NCBI GenBank assembly: GCA_963555835.3
Contig: CAUVWZ020000001.1
Span: forward strand, 372,001-436,000
Direction: 5' to 3'
Origin: JAPUME01 sp027294185
Lineage (GTDB): Bacteria > Acidobacteriota > Terriglobia > UBA7540 > JAPUME01
Length of the DNA: 64,000 nt
Below are positions 41,024-50,393 of this stretch, one piece after another; the stretch's first letter is position 1, and every line of letters begins with the position of its first letter. A model generated the notes under the pieces. It worked only from the letters and a program-made list of their open reading frames with translations, was not told the origin of the DNA and did no database searches. The translations under genes were made by a program, and so were the position numbers.

Positions 41024-41560
41024 CTAATGCTGGGTTGGAAAGAGCGGATTCAATAAACCTACGGTACGAGTTGCGCACTCTGGGCATGCGCCGTCTTTGG
41101 CGGGGCCTTCATAGCCACATGTACACTCGATGTAGTATTCCTGCCGGATGATCTTGTGTTTCTTCCTCTTTTCCTCACGGCCTTCAGCCACGATGTCGCG
41201 GGATCGGCGTGGACTGACACGTCCTAATGCTGCAAGAGAGTCTGCAAAGAAGATTTGTTGTGTCTTTGTCTTCTTGGGGAACTTGAGATCATTCCGTGTC
41301 TTTTGTATATGCGGGAACAGCCATGGCCCAAACTCCCTCTGTATAGATTCAGGGACATTTTCCATAAGTCGTTTGAATTCCGCTTCTGATTCGGCCTTCA
41401 GGAAGGGTTCCTCTAAAACATCCCAGTAATTCTGCACCGTGCGGTGGTAATGAAAAGCACGGGTCTGGATTTCTGATTTTAAGACACCGGGGCGGCCAAC
41501 CGGTCGTTTCGTTGAACCCCCGTCAAGAGGTTTTTGAGTCGTTTTTCGTGGTTTTTTCAA
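41024..41560 (-). CDS. Hypothetical protein with AT-hook-like N-terminus and C-terminal zinc ribbon
   Basis: 178 residues, not recognised. The basic N-terminus has KRPVGRPG, an AT-hook-like R-G-R-P variant. The middle is helical and charged (WDVLEEPFLKAESEAEFKRL, RRSRDIVAEGREEKRKKHK). The C-terminus has CTCGYEGPAKDGACPECAT, a C-x-C ... C-x-x-C zinc ribbon. The best start is TTG 41560 with no clear ribosome-binding site. Its layout suggests an element-borne DNA-binding or terminase-like small protein. It is divergent from the integrase operon. Confidence 0.45.
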   Translation of the reverse strand: MKKPRKTTQKPLDGGSTKRPVGRPGVLKSEIQTRAFHYHRTVQNYWDVLEEPFLKAESEAEFKRLMENVPESIQREFGPWLFPHIQKTRNDLKFPKKTKTQQIFFADSLAALGRVSPRRSRDIVAEGREEKRKKHKIIRQEYYIECTCGYEGPAKDGACPECATRTVGLLNPLFPTQH

Positions 41561-41607
41561 CTTTTTAATTTTGCGGTAATTCTCTGTATTTCACGGATAA
41601 TTATACG

Positions 41608-41670
41608 GTGAAAATCCGCTGCCCGGAAGAAGGATGCGAGGGTCTGGTAGAGGTGGAAGGGGAGGAATGA
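41608..41670 (+). CDS. Tiny ORF (20 aa) opening the integrase operon
   Basis: From GTG 41608 the frame encodes a 20-residue peptide KIRCPEEGCEGLVEVEGEE preceded by the initiator. Its stop overlaps the next start as ATGA (41667-41670). The C-P-x-x-G-C pair resembles half a zinc ribbon. Evidence is the overlap chain only. Confidence 0.35.
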   Translation: MKIRCPEEGCEGLVEVEGEE

Positions 41671-41783
41671 AGCTAACTCTTCTGGGCATTGTAGCAATGA
41701 TCGCCGTGATCCTACTGGCAAGTTTGCTCGTAGCTGATAGACGGAAACCGAAGAGGACCTTGGAAAGTTATGGTGACTGTTAG
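41667..41783 (+). CDS. Small single-span membrane protein (38 aa)
   Basis: ATG 41667 has GGGGAGG about 4 nt upstream. The product is KLTLLGIVAMIAVILLASLL after the initiator, then VADRRKPKRTLESYGDC: one membrane helix and a basic cytoplasmic tail. The end overlaps the xis-like gene by 14 nt. Such mini-proteins are easily missed. Function unknown. Confidence 0.45.
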   Translation: MKLTLLGIVAMIAVILLASLLVADRRKPKRTLESYGDC

Positions 41784-41994
41784 CACAATCAGCAGGCGTC
41801 TTCTGACCGCCGATCAAGTGGCGGAGTGGACCGGGCTATCGCTTGATACGTTGGCCCAATGGCGCTCTCAGGGAAGAGGAATTCCCTATTTGAAAATTGG
41901 CCGTGCAGTCCGTTATGATCCTTCTGACGTTCATGAATACCTGCGGGGTTGCAGGGTTTCTGTCTCCGATACTCACGAGAGGAGACAGAAATGA
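41770..41994 (+). CDS. Excisionase-like helix-turn-helix protein
   Basis: 74 residues of the HTH_17/excisionase type: LLTADQVAEWTGLSLDTLAQ, WRSQGRGIPYLKIGRAVRYD and PSDVHEYLRG form the winged helix-turn-helix used by Xis and MerR-like directionality factors. It overlaps the integrase start (ATGA at 41991-41994), the usual xis-int layout. It should bind the attachment site and favour excision. Confidence 0.75.
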   Translation: MVTVSTISRRLLTADQVAEWTGLSLDTLAQWRSQGRGIPYLKIGRAVRYDPSDVHEYLRGCRVSVSDTHERRQK

Positions 41995-43089
41995 GCGTTT
42001 TCAAAAGAGGAAGCGTTTACTGGTATGACTTCCAATTCCAACGACAAAGGATTCGGGAATCAACGGGCTTGCGGAATCTCACGGCTGCACTTCGAGCCAA
42101 AGCAATCCGCAAGGCCGGGCTGGCTGAAGGCAGAGCGGGATTCCGCCGACGCCAAACCGCTCCGGTTTTCAGGGAGTTCGTCGTGAAGGAGTTTCTTCCC
42201 TGGTCCGAGCAACAGCTAAAAGACCGCCCACGTTCCTACGTTCGGTACGTGGTGAGTTCAAAACCCTTGCTGGCTCACTTCGGTAAGATGCGACTGGACG
42301 CGATCACTCCCGGCGACGTGGAGAAATTCAAGATGGCACGCGCCCGCTCCGTCACTACAGCAACCACAAACCGCGACTTGGCGGCTCTGCGGGTCATGCT
42401 CAATTATGCAATTCGGCATGACTACTTGAAGCAAAACGCTGTAACCCAAGTCAAGTTCTTTCCGGAAAGGCCCGGAATTCAGCGGGTCGTTTCGCATGAA
42501 GAGCAGAAGACGTACATAACCGTGGCAAACCCGCTATTGCGGGAACTTGCCACTTTGTTAGTCGAAACGGGAATGCGCCCGGAAGAGGTGTTCACCATTC
42601 AACGCAAGAATGTTCACCTCAACGAAGGGTACCTGTTTGTCCCGAGAGGAAAAACCAGGTACGCCCGGCGCAACGTGCCATTGACTGGCGCCGCAACGGA
42701 AGTTCTCAAAGGCAGGTTGGTTTCGGTAAAGGGCGCTTATCTATTTCCTCACCGGCGAGACACCAGCCTTCCCCTTACGACAATCCAGAAGGCACATAAT
42801 CTGGCCCTTCGGGATGCTGCGATTGATCCCCCATTCCGGTTGTATGACTTCCGGCACACGTTCGGATCACGGGCAGCAATGGCCGGGGTGGACTTGGCTA
42901 CCTTCAAAGGAGTTGATGGGGCACTCCCACATCTCCACCACCATGCGGTATGTGCATCCCACAGCGGAGCACAAGCGCATGGCCATTCAAAAATTGGAGG
43001 AGTTCAACGCAGAGCGGAGCTTCTCCTGCTACGGGGTACCCACAATTTCCCCCACAGTGACAAGACCTGCCCATCACGGACACACGTAA
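41991..43089 (+). pseudogene. Tyrosine recombinase/integrase, frameshifted before the catalytic tyrosine
   Basis: I place the start at ATG 41991, overlapping the xis-like stop, because MSVFKRGSVYWYDFQFQRQR is the usual beginning. The core-binding domain covers residues 40-150. The catalytic domain has the first arginine in ETGMRPEEV and the H-x-x-R box in YDFRHTFGSRAAMAGVDLAT. One extra A near 42906 shifts the frame; the original continuation (ELMGHSHISTTMRYVHPTAE, with catalytic H and Y) is read in another frame to 43089. The unshifted frame runs to 43097 with unrelated sequence. The protein therefore lacks its nucleophile. Its 3' end abuts tRNA-Met, the likely integration target. Confidence 0.85.
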
Positions 43090-43102
43090 GTTGTTGAATC
43101 TG

Positions 43103-43178
<76 letters not shown>

Positions 43179-43640
43179 GGGAGTGTTCTCTCAGCATACA
43201 ACAAACATTCTCCCTGTACCTAGGCTGATTCTTCACGCCTTCGATGATAGTTACTGCCGGTCATACTACCCGTGTTGCCGTCGCACTCGAGGATTTCGGA
43301 TGAGGGGGGAATCCGCACTCTGTGAGGCCGGCGAACTTCCAAGGCCAGGGTCACCTCGTGGCGTCGTGTCCGAAATAAAGTGCCCGGCTACTAAAGAATT
43401 TAGGCACCCTGCCCGATTGCTCCGATGGTGCAGGGATTGTAGGAAAATCCACGGAGGAGATGTGGGCACCTGAGCACTCCTCGGATTCGAGATTCCCAAG
43501 TTGCTCGTCCCGGGTTTAGGAGGGGCTAAGTAACTGAATTTATAGATAGTTAGGAGCGGCTCAAGAATAAGTACCTTAGTACTATAGACATATGGACCGT
43601 ATGGAGCAAAAATCAGCGCCGTTGGGCTAGAGAACAAATA
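43179..43640. other. Intergenic stretch left of the OmpA-family gene
   Basis: No gene supported. It marks the right border of the accessory region if tRNA-Met is the attachment site. No repeat-X or repeat-Y sequence was found here. Confidence 0.4.
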
Positions 43641-43695
43641 TATGGGGGCGCTTATGTACAGCAGAATTTCAGTGAACCTGAGAGGTTTGAGGGAA

Positions 43696-45525
43696 ATGAG
43701 GAAAGGAATTGATCGCCGTAATCCTGGGCGAATGATCCGATCCGTATCTTTGACTGCCGTAATGCTATTGTTTGCGGCTGCCAACGGATGGACCGCCGGG
43801 CCAGATTGGAATGCGGAAGCGGCGCCGATTCAAGCCGTGGAACTGAATGAGCCCGGGGGGCAGATCCTGAGTTTCCGACATCTAACCGGCGGAACGGTCG
43901 TGCACATGAAGGGCACACGCATCGAGCCGATGGCATCCGCCAAAATGAAAATCGGCAGCCGTCGTGGGTTTGTAGAAATCGATTTCAATCGGGGCGACAT
44001 TAAAGGTCTTCAACCCGCGCGACGGTTCGGCAATGACTTTCTTACCTATGTATTGTGGGCGGTCTCGATTGACGGCAACACAATGAACCTCGGTGAGATC
44101 ACCTTCCAGAACAACAAACCGGTCAGCATCAACGTGACCACACCCTATCAGACCTTCTGGCTTATGATCACCGCAGAGCCGGACTTTGCCGTGAGCGAGC
44201 CGAGCAGCGTGGTTGTGCTTTACAGCCTGAGCCAGGAAGGCCTCCAAATAGATGAGGCCAAAAAAGCCGTGCCCGTTCCGGGGAGGCTTCTCTACTACAC
44301 CCATTACACGGACTATGACACCTCACCGGCCACCGTCGTACTGAATATGCCCAATGAAGTTCTACAGGCCAGGAAGGCGATCGAGTTGGCCGCCAAATCC
44401 GGTGTGCTTGCCCGCCAGACATCAGAGGGCCAAGAACCTCTTGCCGAGGAAGCTCGAATCCATGACACCCTGAAGAGAGCAAAATACTACATGACACAGG
44501 CCCACAGAGCTCTCAGCTCGCCCGAAGGAACGGCGGATGCAGTGCAGTTTGGCCGGACCGCTGCCCAGATTGCCGAAAATGCCCGCGCATTGTCATTGGG
44601 TTCGGTAGGAGGCATCAACATTCTCCTGTTGGAGCGTGAGATGGAAAACATGCAGGCCGATGTCGCGGCAATGGAGGATCAAGTGCGCGAGGCGGAAGCC
44701 AACCTGGAGAAGCAACTCGAAGCCAGCGGAGAAGCCGGCGAGCGCACCAGAGCAGCGGAACAGAAGCTTGCCGACGCCTACACGCAAGCGGAAGCAGCCC
44801 GGGAACAGACACAGGATGTCCGCCAACAGCTCGCCGTTCTCCAGGGAGCTTATGACAACTCCATGCAGGCGGCCCGTCTGCGAATCGGGCAACTTCGCGG
44901 CGAGCGCGAGGAAATCTGTGGAGAATTGCGTCGACAGCTCGGCTCACTTGGTCAACTGACCCAGCAGGGCAGCGACATGGTCCTGACCCTCGCCTCCGAC
45001 GTCCTGTTCGATTCAGGAAGCTTTGAACTCCGCCCCGCGGCTCGTGAAAGTCTGGCCAAGGTGGCCATCCTGCGCCTCCTGCTCTTCCCTGATGCAAACG
45101 TCCGCTACGAGGGGCACACGGACCGCGTCGGAGGGGATGCTATCAACCAGTGGCTTTCCGAACAGCGCGCCCTTGCCGTGTACCACTACTTCCTCGACGA
45201 GAAGGTCAGCCATGCAACCGATCCGGATGCTCATGCCGCCGCTATTCAGCGGGCGGCGACGGTTCAAACCCTTCTGGGAATGAAGTACTCGGTCCAGCAG
45301 GGTCCGAGTCCGGCAAGGCAATCCATGTTGGCCAAACTCAGCGACAGCGTGGTCGGCAGGGGTGAGATGCAGTCGGCCGAAAACGTTGACGGTCCCAGTG
45401 AGCGCAACCGCCGTGTCACGTTGCTTTTCCCACCGTCGGAAGTGGGACGGTTTTCGTCGCGATGCGAGGAGAGGGAAGACCAGGAATATCTCCTCTCCTT
45501 GAAACGTACCCCGGCCGATTTCTAA
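43696..45525 (+). CDS. OmpA-family outer-membrane/peptidoglycan-binding protein with coiled coil
   Basis: About 609 residues from the chosen ATG 43696 (alternatives 43642 and 43732). Signal peptide MIRSVSLTAVMLLFAAANGW with cleavage near A-G. Residues 30-200 form a beta-rich domain, 200-270 a linker. About 300-420 is a long coiled coil rich in E, A, Q and R (MENMQADVAAMEDQVREAEA, EAAREQTQDVRQQLAVLQ). The OmpA-like domain follows: VLTLASDVLFDSGSFELRP, YEGHTDRVGGDAINQWLSEQ and ERNRRVTLLF, which bind peptidoglycan. The OmpA domain contains an insertion of about 60 residues (TDPDAHAAAIQRAATVQTLL). It likely links the outer membrane to the wall. Monocistronic. Confidence 0.85.
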   Translation: MRKGIDRRNPGRMIRSVSLTAVMLLFAAANGWTAGPDWNAEAAPIQAVELNEPGGQILSFRHLTGGTVVHMKGTRIEPMASAKMKIGSRRGFVEIDFNRGDIKGLQPARRFGNDFLTYVLWAVSIDGNTMNLGEITFQNNKPVSINVTTPYQTFWLMITAEPDFAVSEPSSVVVLYSLSQEGLQIDEAKKAVPVPGRLLYYTHYTDYDTSPATVVLNMPNEVLQARKAIELAAKSGVLARQTSEGQEPLAEEARIHDTLKRAKYYMTQAHRALSSPEGTADAVQFGRTAAQIAENARALSLGSVGGINILLLEREMENMQADVAAMEDQVREAEANLEKQLEASGEAGERTRAAEQKLADAYTQAEAAREQTQDVRQQLAVLQGAYDNSMQAARLRIGQLRGEREEICGELRRQLGSLGQLTQQGSDMVLTLASDVLFDSGSFELRPAARESLAKVAILRLLLFPDANVRYEGHTDRVGGDAINQWLSEQRALAVYHYFLDEKVSHATDPDAHAAAIQRAATVQTLLGMKYSVQQGPSPARQSMLAKLSDSVVGRGEMQSAENVDGPSERNRRVTLLFPPSEVGRFSSRCEEREDQEYLLSLKRTPADF

Positions 45526-46022
45526 ATCCGGGGGATCACCAACAGGGATGAATGCAAGACCTTATGGAACTAATATACGGGTTCGGTGGGTGTTCTGAGT
45601 TGCGTCGGGTAAGAACGAGGTTCAAACCCCGGCGCAACTATGGGATTCGAATCGCCGACCCGTCCCTGTTTTTGTAGGTTTTGACTTTGGCCTGTTCCTT
45701 ATGTGCGATGATAAGATTTAGCCCTAGGTCCCAAATTCCGCCGCAATCCCCCTCAACTCCCTACCCGACTCCAGGGCGAAAAAGTCTCCAGCACGTCGGC
45801 CCCGCCGTGAGGGACTTCCTGCAAGACCCATCTTTCAAGATATAGCTCCTGTAGTTACAATAACTTACGCGATATCACATTCAAATTCAAGTTCCCGTGA
45901 TCAATGCCGATAGACTAGCAATGAGGGGGGAGTGGTCCAGGTAAGGCATGTTTCCCCCTTTAACTAGTTAGCCGCTGAGGCGGGAACCTCACCCGCGCGA
46001 CCGCCCCGGAGAAAGTGACCTG
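45526..46022. other. Intergenic stretch with a hairpin after the OmpA-family gene
   Basis: No gene recognised. An inverted repeat at 45597-45637 (GTTGCGTCGGG ... CCCCGGCGCAAC) could form a hairpin of 10-11 pairs about 70 bp past the stop, without a U tract. It looks a little like a tRNA T arm but no tRNA fold is complete. Confidence 0.35.
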
Positions 46023-47621
46023 ATGTCGGAATTCTTCCCATTTCCCAGAGGAAACGGGTCCGGAACGGAAAAACCAATCCGTCTCAAAGACGCCGGGACC
46101 CGGCTGTTCGTAGAACTCAGCCGCTCGATCGATTACGCCCGCAAGGTAGGATCCGCCGTCCAACACTGGGGAGTGTCCCGGCTGGCCACTTTCCCCAATC
46201 TCAATCCCCACCCGGTTTTGGAATGTAACGCACAGGGTCAGGTCACCTACGCCAACCCGGTGGCTTCTCGACTGCTGAAGAACTCCTCCCACAAAGGTTT
46301 GCTTCCCATGGAGCTCCGCGAGCTGATCCCGCGGTGTCTGAAAGAACTGGTTGAAATTACAGGGCAGGAAACTGAAATCAATGGCCGAACCCTGTTGTGG
46401 TCCCTGCAACCATTCCCCGCAACCGGCCGCGTGTACCTTTATGCGGTAGACATTACCGAGCAGAAGCGGCTGGAAGCCCAGTTGCGGCAGGCACAAAAGA
46501 TGGAAGCCGTGGGACAAATGGCCGGAGGATTGGCCCATGATTTCAACAATCTGCTGATGATCATCGGTGGCTACGGTGAGCTCGCGGCAGGCCAGGCGGA
46601 ATCCGGCAGTCCCGTCCACGAAAGCATCGTAGAAATCCGCAAGGCCGCGGAGCGGGCCAGCTCACTCACTCGCCAACTCCTCTCCTTCAGCCGCCGCCAA
46701 CTTCTTCAGCCAAAGATCCTGAACCTCAACGGCCTGGTAGCCGACATGGCAAAATTGCTCGGGTCGCTGCTGGGAGACGAGATCGAGTTGACGACTCATC
46801 TGGACTCCGACTTAGGTTGCATCAAGGCAGACCCGGCACAGCTTGAGCAAGTGATCGTCAACCTGGCCCTCAACGCACGTGACGCCATGTCACAGGGAGG
46901 AAAGCTGACCATTGAAACCACAAACCTCCCGATTGAGGAGTCCCTCTCGAGCCACTCTGAGTCTGCACAGCCAACTTCTCAGGTCATGCTGGCAATAACC
47001 GATACGGGCGTGGGGATGGATGCCGAAACTCAATCTCACATTTTCGAACCCTTCTTCACTACCAAGGAGAACGGGAAAGGCACGGGGTTGGGATTGTCTA
47101 CCGTTTATGGAGTCGTCAAGCAGAGCGGGGGGAAACTTGCGGTTGAGAGCGAACCGGGAAGAGGCACTGCATTCAAGATTTATCTGCCCCGAGTGGAGGA
47201 AGCCATCGAACCCACACCTGAAATCTCCGCTCTCATCGAGCCCAGCAAGGGTTCGGAGACAATTCTACTGGTCGACGACGAAATGGCGGTACGGAAAGTA
47301 ACCCGAGAATTTCTGGAGGCCAGCGGCTACAGCGTGCTGGAAGCCTGTGATGGACCGGAGGCTCTCAAGCTCTGTGAGCAACACCGGGGAGAACTGCACA
47401 TGGTGATGACCGATGTTCGCATGCCGGGATTGAGCGGTCACGAACTGGCTCAAGAGTTGTCCGCGCGCTATCCCAAATTGAAAGTACTCTTCATGTCGGG
47501 GATCCAAGAGGATGCATTTTCTGAAATCTGCAGTCTCGCCCCAGCCAATACCTTCTTACAGAAACCCTTTACATTTGTTGAGCTTGGGGGACGGTTGCGA
47601 GAGATGCTACAGGCAAATTAG
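46023..47621 (+). CDS. Hybrid sensor histidine kinase with PAS domain and C-terminal receiver
   Basis: A 532-residue soluble hybrid kinase. PAS domain at about 55-150 (PHPVLECNAQGQVTYANPVA), ending in the PAC-like VDITEQKRLEAQLRQAQKME. Dimerisation/H-box GGLAHDFNNLLMIIGGY with phospho-acceptor H172 (HisKA, DFNN subgroup). HATPase motifs: N-box QVIVNLALNARDAMSQGG, G1 DTGVGMD, F FEPFFTTK, G2 GTGLGLSTVYG. Receiver domain at 415-530 with DDE and phospho-acceptor D464 in MTDVRMPG, and K in LQKPF. No membrane helices, so it senses a cytoplasmic signal. The start ATG 46023 has GGAG 11-12 nt upstream. No response-regulator partner is adjacent. Confidence 0.9.
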   Translation: MSEFFPFPRGNGSGTEKPIRLKDAGTRLFVELSRSIDYARKVGSAVQHWGVSRLATFPNLNPHPVLECNAQGQVTYANPVASRLLKNSSHKGLLPMELRELIPRCLKELVEITGQETEINGRTLLWSLQPFPATGRVYLYAVDITEQKRLEAQLRQAQKMEAVGQMAGGLAHDFNNLLMIIGGYGELAAGQAESGSPVHESIVEIRKAAERASSLTRQLLSFSRRQLLQPKILNLNGLVADMAKLLGSLLGDEIELTTHLDSDLGCIKADPAQLEQVIVNLALNARDAMSQGGKLTIETTNLPIEESLSSHSESAQPTSQVMLAITDTGVGMDAETQSHIFEPFFTTKENGKGTGLGLSTVYGVVKQSGGKLAVESEPGRGTAFKIYLPRVEEAIEPTPEISALIEPSKGSETILLVDDEMAVRKVTREFLEASGYSVLEACDGPEALKLCEQHRGELHMVMTDVRMPGLSGHELAQELSARYPKLKVLFMSGIQEDAFSEICSLAPANTFLQKPFTFVELGGRLREMLQAN

Positions 47622-47739
47622 CCTGATCCGTCGACCAACAGCCGGTCTGCCTCTGCGCTCACTCACGCTTGGATTCTTCCTGGCGGGGCTCGGGTCTATT
47701 CATCCCACGGGCGGGAGCTCCTGATCGGCAAATTCGACT

Positions 47740-48522
47740 TCAATCGATTCGAGCATGATGGTTCACCGGTCCCACCCCCTGGCCGAGACCCGGATTTTCA
47801 GCAATGGCCCGGGAGATGAATCGCTTGGCCACGCGCACGGCGGCTTCCAGAGCCCGACCTCGGGCCAGCTCCGCTGTGATGGCGGCTGAATAGGTGCATC
47901 CCGTCCCGTGCGTCTCTCTTGTGGCTTCCCGAGGCGCCGCGAACCTTTGAAACTCGCCCTGATGAAAAAGCAGGTCGACCGCTTCCCCCCTCAGATGTCC
48001 CCCCTTGACCAACACTGCTTTAGGGCCCAGATCCGCAATCCTGCGAGCCGCCTCCTGCATCGACGATTCATCGTTCACCGGCACCCCGGCCAGGACTCCC
48101 GCTTCATGCAGGTTCGGTGTTAGGAGATATGCCTCCGGCAGGAGCCGTTGGATAAGAGTTTGCCGGGCCGTGGGGGCCATCAATTCGGCTCCGTGTTTGC
48201 TGATCATTACCGGGTCCACGACCAGAGGAAAAGAGAATCTCCCTGCAGATTCGGCAACCACTTCGATAATTTCCGTCGTTCCCAGAGCGCCCGTCTTGGC
48301 TGCCTGGGGCGGGATATCCTCGATTACGGCTTCGAGCTGACGACGCACCAAGTCCGGAGTAAGCGGCTCCACCGCGCTTACACACTGCGTATTTTGAACC
48401 GTAACCAGGGTAATCACGCTCATCCCGTAAACGCCGAACTGGTGGAAAGTCTTGAGATCCGCCTGGATGCCGGCCCCGCCTGAGGGGTCCGAACCGGCGA
48501 TGGTTAGAGCCACGGGTTTCAA
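47740..48522 (-). CDS. thiD: Hydroxymethylpyrimidine/phosphomethylpyrimidine kinase
   Basis: A 260-residue ribokinase-fold kinase that phosphorylates HMP and HMP-P in thiamine synthesis. Signature blocks: LTIAGSDPSGGAGIQADLKT at the N-terminus, YGMSVITLVTVQNT, KTGALGTTEII, VVDPVMISKHGAELM, LLTPNLHEAGVLAG, VLVKGGHL and the catalytic anion-hole THGTGCTYSAAI near residue 205. Normal length, cytoplasmic. It is monocistronic and divergent from the lipid operon. No TPP riboswitch could be recognised upstream. Confidence 0.95.
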   Translation of the reverse strand: MKPVALTIAGSDPSGGAGIQADLKTFHQFGVYGMSVITLVTVQNTQCVSAVEPLTPDLVRRQLEAVIEDIPPQAAKTGALGTTEIIEVVAESAGRFSFPLVVDPVMISKHGAELMAPTARQTLIQRLLPEAYLLTPNLHEAGVLAGVPVNDESSMQEAARRIADLGPKAVLVKGGHLRGEAVDLLFHQGEFQRFAAPREATRETHGTGCTYSAAITAELARGRALEAAVRVAKRFISRAIAENPGLGQGVGPVNHHARID

Positions 48523-48751
48523 TGGTGTATTCCTCGTCGACCTCGTTCCCCTCTAGTATTACCACCGGCGCCGCTCAACGTCCAACGTGAGGACAACTTC
48601 AGAGCTCGAACCTTGACATTGAGTTCCCGCGCCCGCTAACGTATTCTGAACACGCCCGGACCAGCGAGGGAAACTTTCTTAACCTGATGATTGCCCGGCC
48701 CGGCGCTTGCGGTCTGCACACGGGTTTTTGTGCGGCTCGCTATCCGGGCGG

Positions 48752-50326
48752 ATGAAAAAAGTGGCCTTGCCCTGTGTCCGCCCACAATGTGCAAGAGAGT
48801 CATTCGTGATAAAGGTCGGTCAGGTTTTCGAACAGCATGAGATCCTTTTAACCGGAGGAAATGGGTTCCTCGGCAAGGTGGTCCTGGGACTTTTGCTCGA
48901 CCGCTTTCCCGGATTGAAGCACCTCCACGTCCTGCTTCGCCCGCAGCGTGACCTCTCCGCTCAGGAACGGTTTGCGAGAGAAATCCTCGACTCCCCTGCC
49001 CTGGCTCCCGTCATCGAAAAACGAGGCCGTAATGCCGTGCGGGAGAAAATCACCGTCTGGTCGGGTGACATCGGCAAACCTCTTTGCGGCCTGGAATCAG
49101 AATCCCTGGAGCAGCTTACCGGCCGCGTCGGCCTCATCCTGAACTGCGCCGGGAAAGTGGACTTCTTCCCTCCGGTGGACGACTCTTTCCGCTCCAACGT
49201 AGACGGAATCAATTACGTGGCAGAGGTCGCAAAGCGAATTCGCGCCAAAATGCTGCACGTCTCAACCTGTTATGTTTGCGGAGAAGGCGACGGTTTGATC
49301 GAAGAGACCGATCCGATTTTAGGTTTTTACCCTCGACGTATGAATCCCCAAGAGGGGACTTTCTCCCATACCACCGAAATTCGAACCTGCCGCAAGCTGG
49401 TCCGGCAGGTTTACGAGTCGGTCGGGTCGAACGGGGACGCCCCCGGCGGGGCCCGCTCCAGAGAAATTACCGAAAGACTTTCCAACTTGGGCCGGAAGCG
49501 CGCCGAACGTTGGGGCTGGGTGAATACCTACACCTATGCGAAAAGTCTCGGGGAACAGGTGCTTGCCGCCCAGGAGAATCTCGAGTGGGCCATCGTCCGC
49601 CCTGCCATCATCGAGAGCGCCCTGCGCTTCCCCTTCCCCGGATGGATCGAGGGGGGACGCACCTCCGCCCCGCTGGTCCTGATGGCCCTGGGCGGGCTCA
49701 AGGATTGGCCGGTGAAAAAAGACGCGCCGCTCGAAGTAGTCCCGGTCGACCTGGTGGCTTCGGCGATCCTCGCCGTGGGAGCCCTGCTCCTGGAAGGGAA
49801 TCACCGGCCCGTCTACCAACTGGGGACGGCCGACGTAAATCCTCTCTGGATGGAACCGCTGGTAAAATTGTTGGACAGAGAATCGCACCAGCAAAGAAAG
49901 CGCCGGGGAAAAGTTCGCTTCCTCACCCCGGAGGAAGCTCGTGCCCGTCGCATCCTTCTGCAAAACAGGATCGCCCGCACGCGGGCGCTGCTCGGGCGCA
50001 TGCAAGGGGCGCTTGAAGCTCTCGGACTGGACGGAGAGAAAACATTTTCCCGCTGGTCGTCGGCTTTGAGAGTCCGGGAACTACAGGCGGCGTTTCGGGA
50101 ACAGACCCTGGATCAGTATCTGCCCTTCGTCCTGCATAATCGGTACATTTTCGAATCGGAAAACATTCGGACGGCCTACTCGATGATCTCCGCCGACGAG
50201 AGGGCCCTGATTCCCTGGGACCCGGAGAAAATCAATTGGACCGACTACTGGACTCATAATCAAATCCCGGGCATCGAAAAATGGGTTCAACCCGACGTGG
50301 TCAAAGATTGGTCGTTTAAGATATAG
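48752..50326 (+). CDS. Fatty acyl-CoA/ACP reductase-like protein (extended SDR, NAD_binding_4)
   Basis: About 524 residues resembling alcohol-forming fatty acyl reductases. The NAD(P)-binding motif is ILLTGGNGFLGKVVLGLLL; LILNCAGKVDFFPPVDDSFR and the active-site Y-x-x-x-K in TYTYAKSLGEQ follow. Residues 200-310 include WAIVRPAIIES and PGWIEGGRTSAPLVL. The C-terminal 180 residues resemble the FAR_C/sterile domain (WDPEKINWTDYW). It would reduce an activated acyl chain to an aldehyde or alcohol at the cytoplasmic membrane face. First gene of a tightly packed lipid operon; the next gene is an ACP-acyl-AMP ligase that could load its substrate. The start is uncertain: ATG 48752, or GTG 48806 just before the domain. 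Confidence 0.75.
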   Translation: MKKVALPCVRPQCARESFVIKVGQVFEQHEILLTGGNGFLGKVVLGLLLDRFPGLKHLHVLLRPQRDLSAQERFAREILDSPALAPVIEKRGRNAVREKITVWSGDIGKPLCGLESESLEQLTGRVGLILNCAGKVDFFPPVDDSFRSNVDGINYVAEVAKRIRAKMLHVSTCYVCGEGDGLIEETDPILGFYPRRMNPQEGTFSHTTEIRTCRKLVRQVYESVGSNGDAPGGARSREITERLSNLGRKRAERWGWVNTYTYAKSLGEQVLAAQENLEWAIVRPAIIESALRFPFPGWIEGGRTSAPLVLMALGGLKDWPVKKDAPLEVVPVDLVASAILAVGALLLEGNHRPVYQLGTADVNPLWMEPLVKLLDRESHQQRKRRGKVRFLTPEEARARRILLQNRIARTRALLGRMQGALEALGLDGEKTFSRWSSALRVRELQAAFREQTLDQYLPFVLHNRYIFESENIRTAYSMISADERALIPWDPEKINWTDYWTHNQIPGIEKWVQPDVVKDWSFKI

Positions 50327-50393
50327 ATTGGCTTTCCCGGAACAGCCACGGGCAGGGGAGCCGGAAGCGGCATCAGGCCGGCAAGACATCTCC

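Noticed and set aside
41557..41817. 86-codon minus-strand frame opposite the mini-ORFs
   Set aside because: It overlaps the better supported plus-strand chain with ribosome-binding sites and ATGA overlaps.
45597..45637. tRNA-like T-arm sequence GGTTCAAACC
   Set aside because: No acceptor or anticodon arm can be built; treated as a simple hairpin.
48613..48647. Promoter TTGACA/TATTCT for the lipid operon
   Set aside because: Spacing is 23 bp (or 19 bp to TAACGT), so it is too weak to list as a feature, though its position fits.
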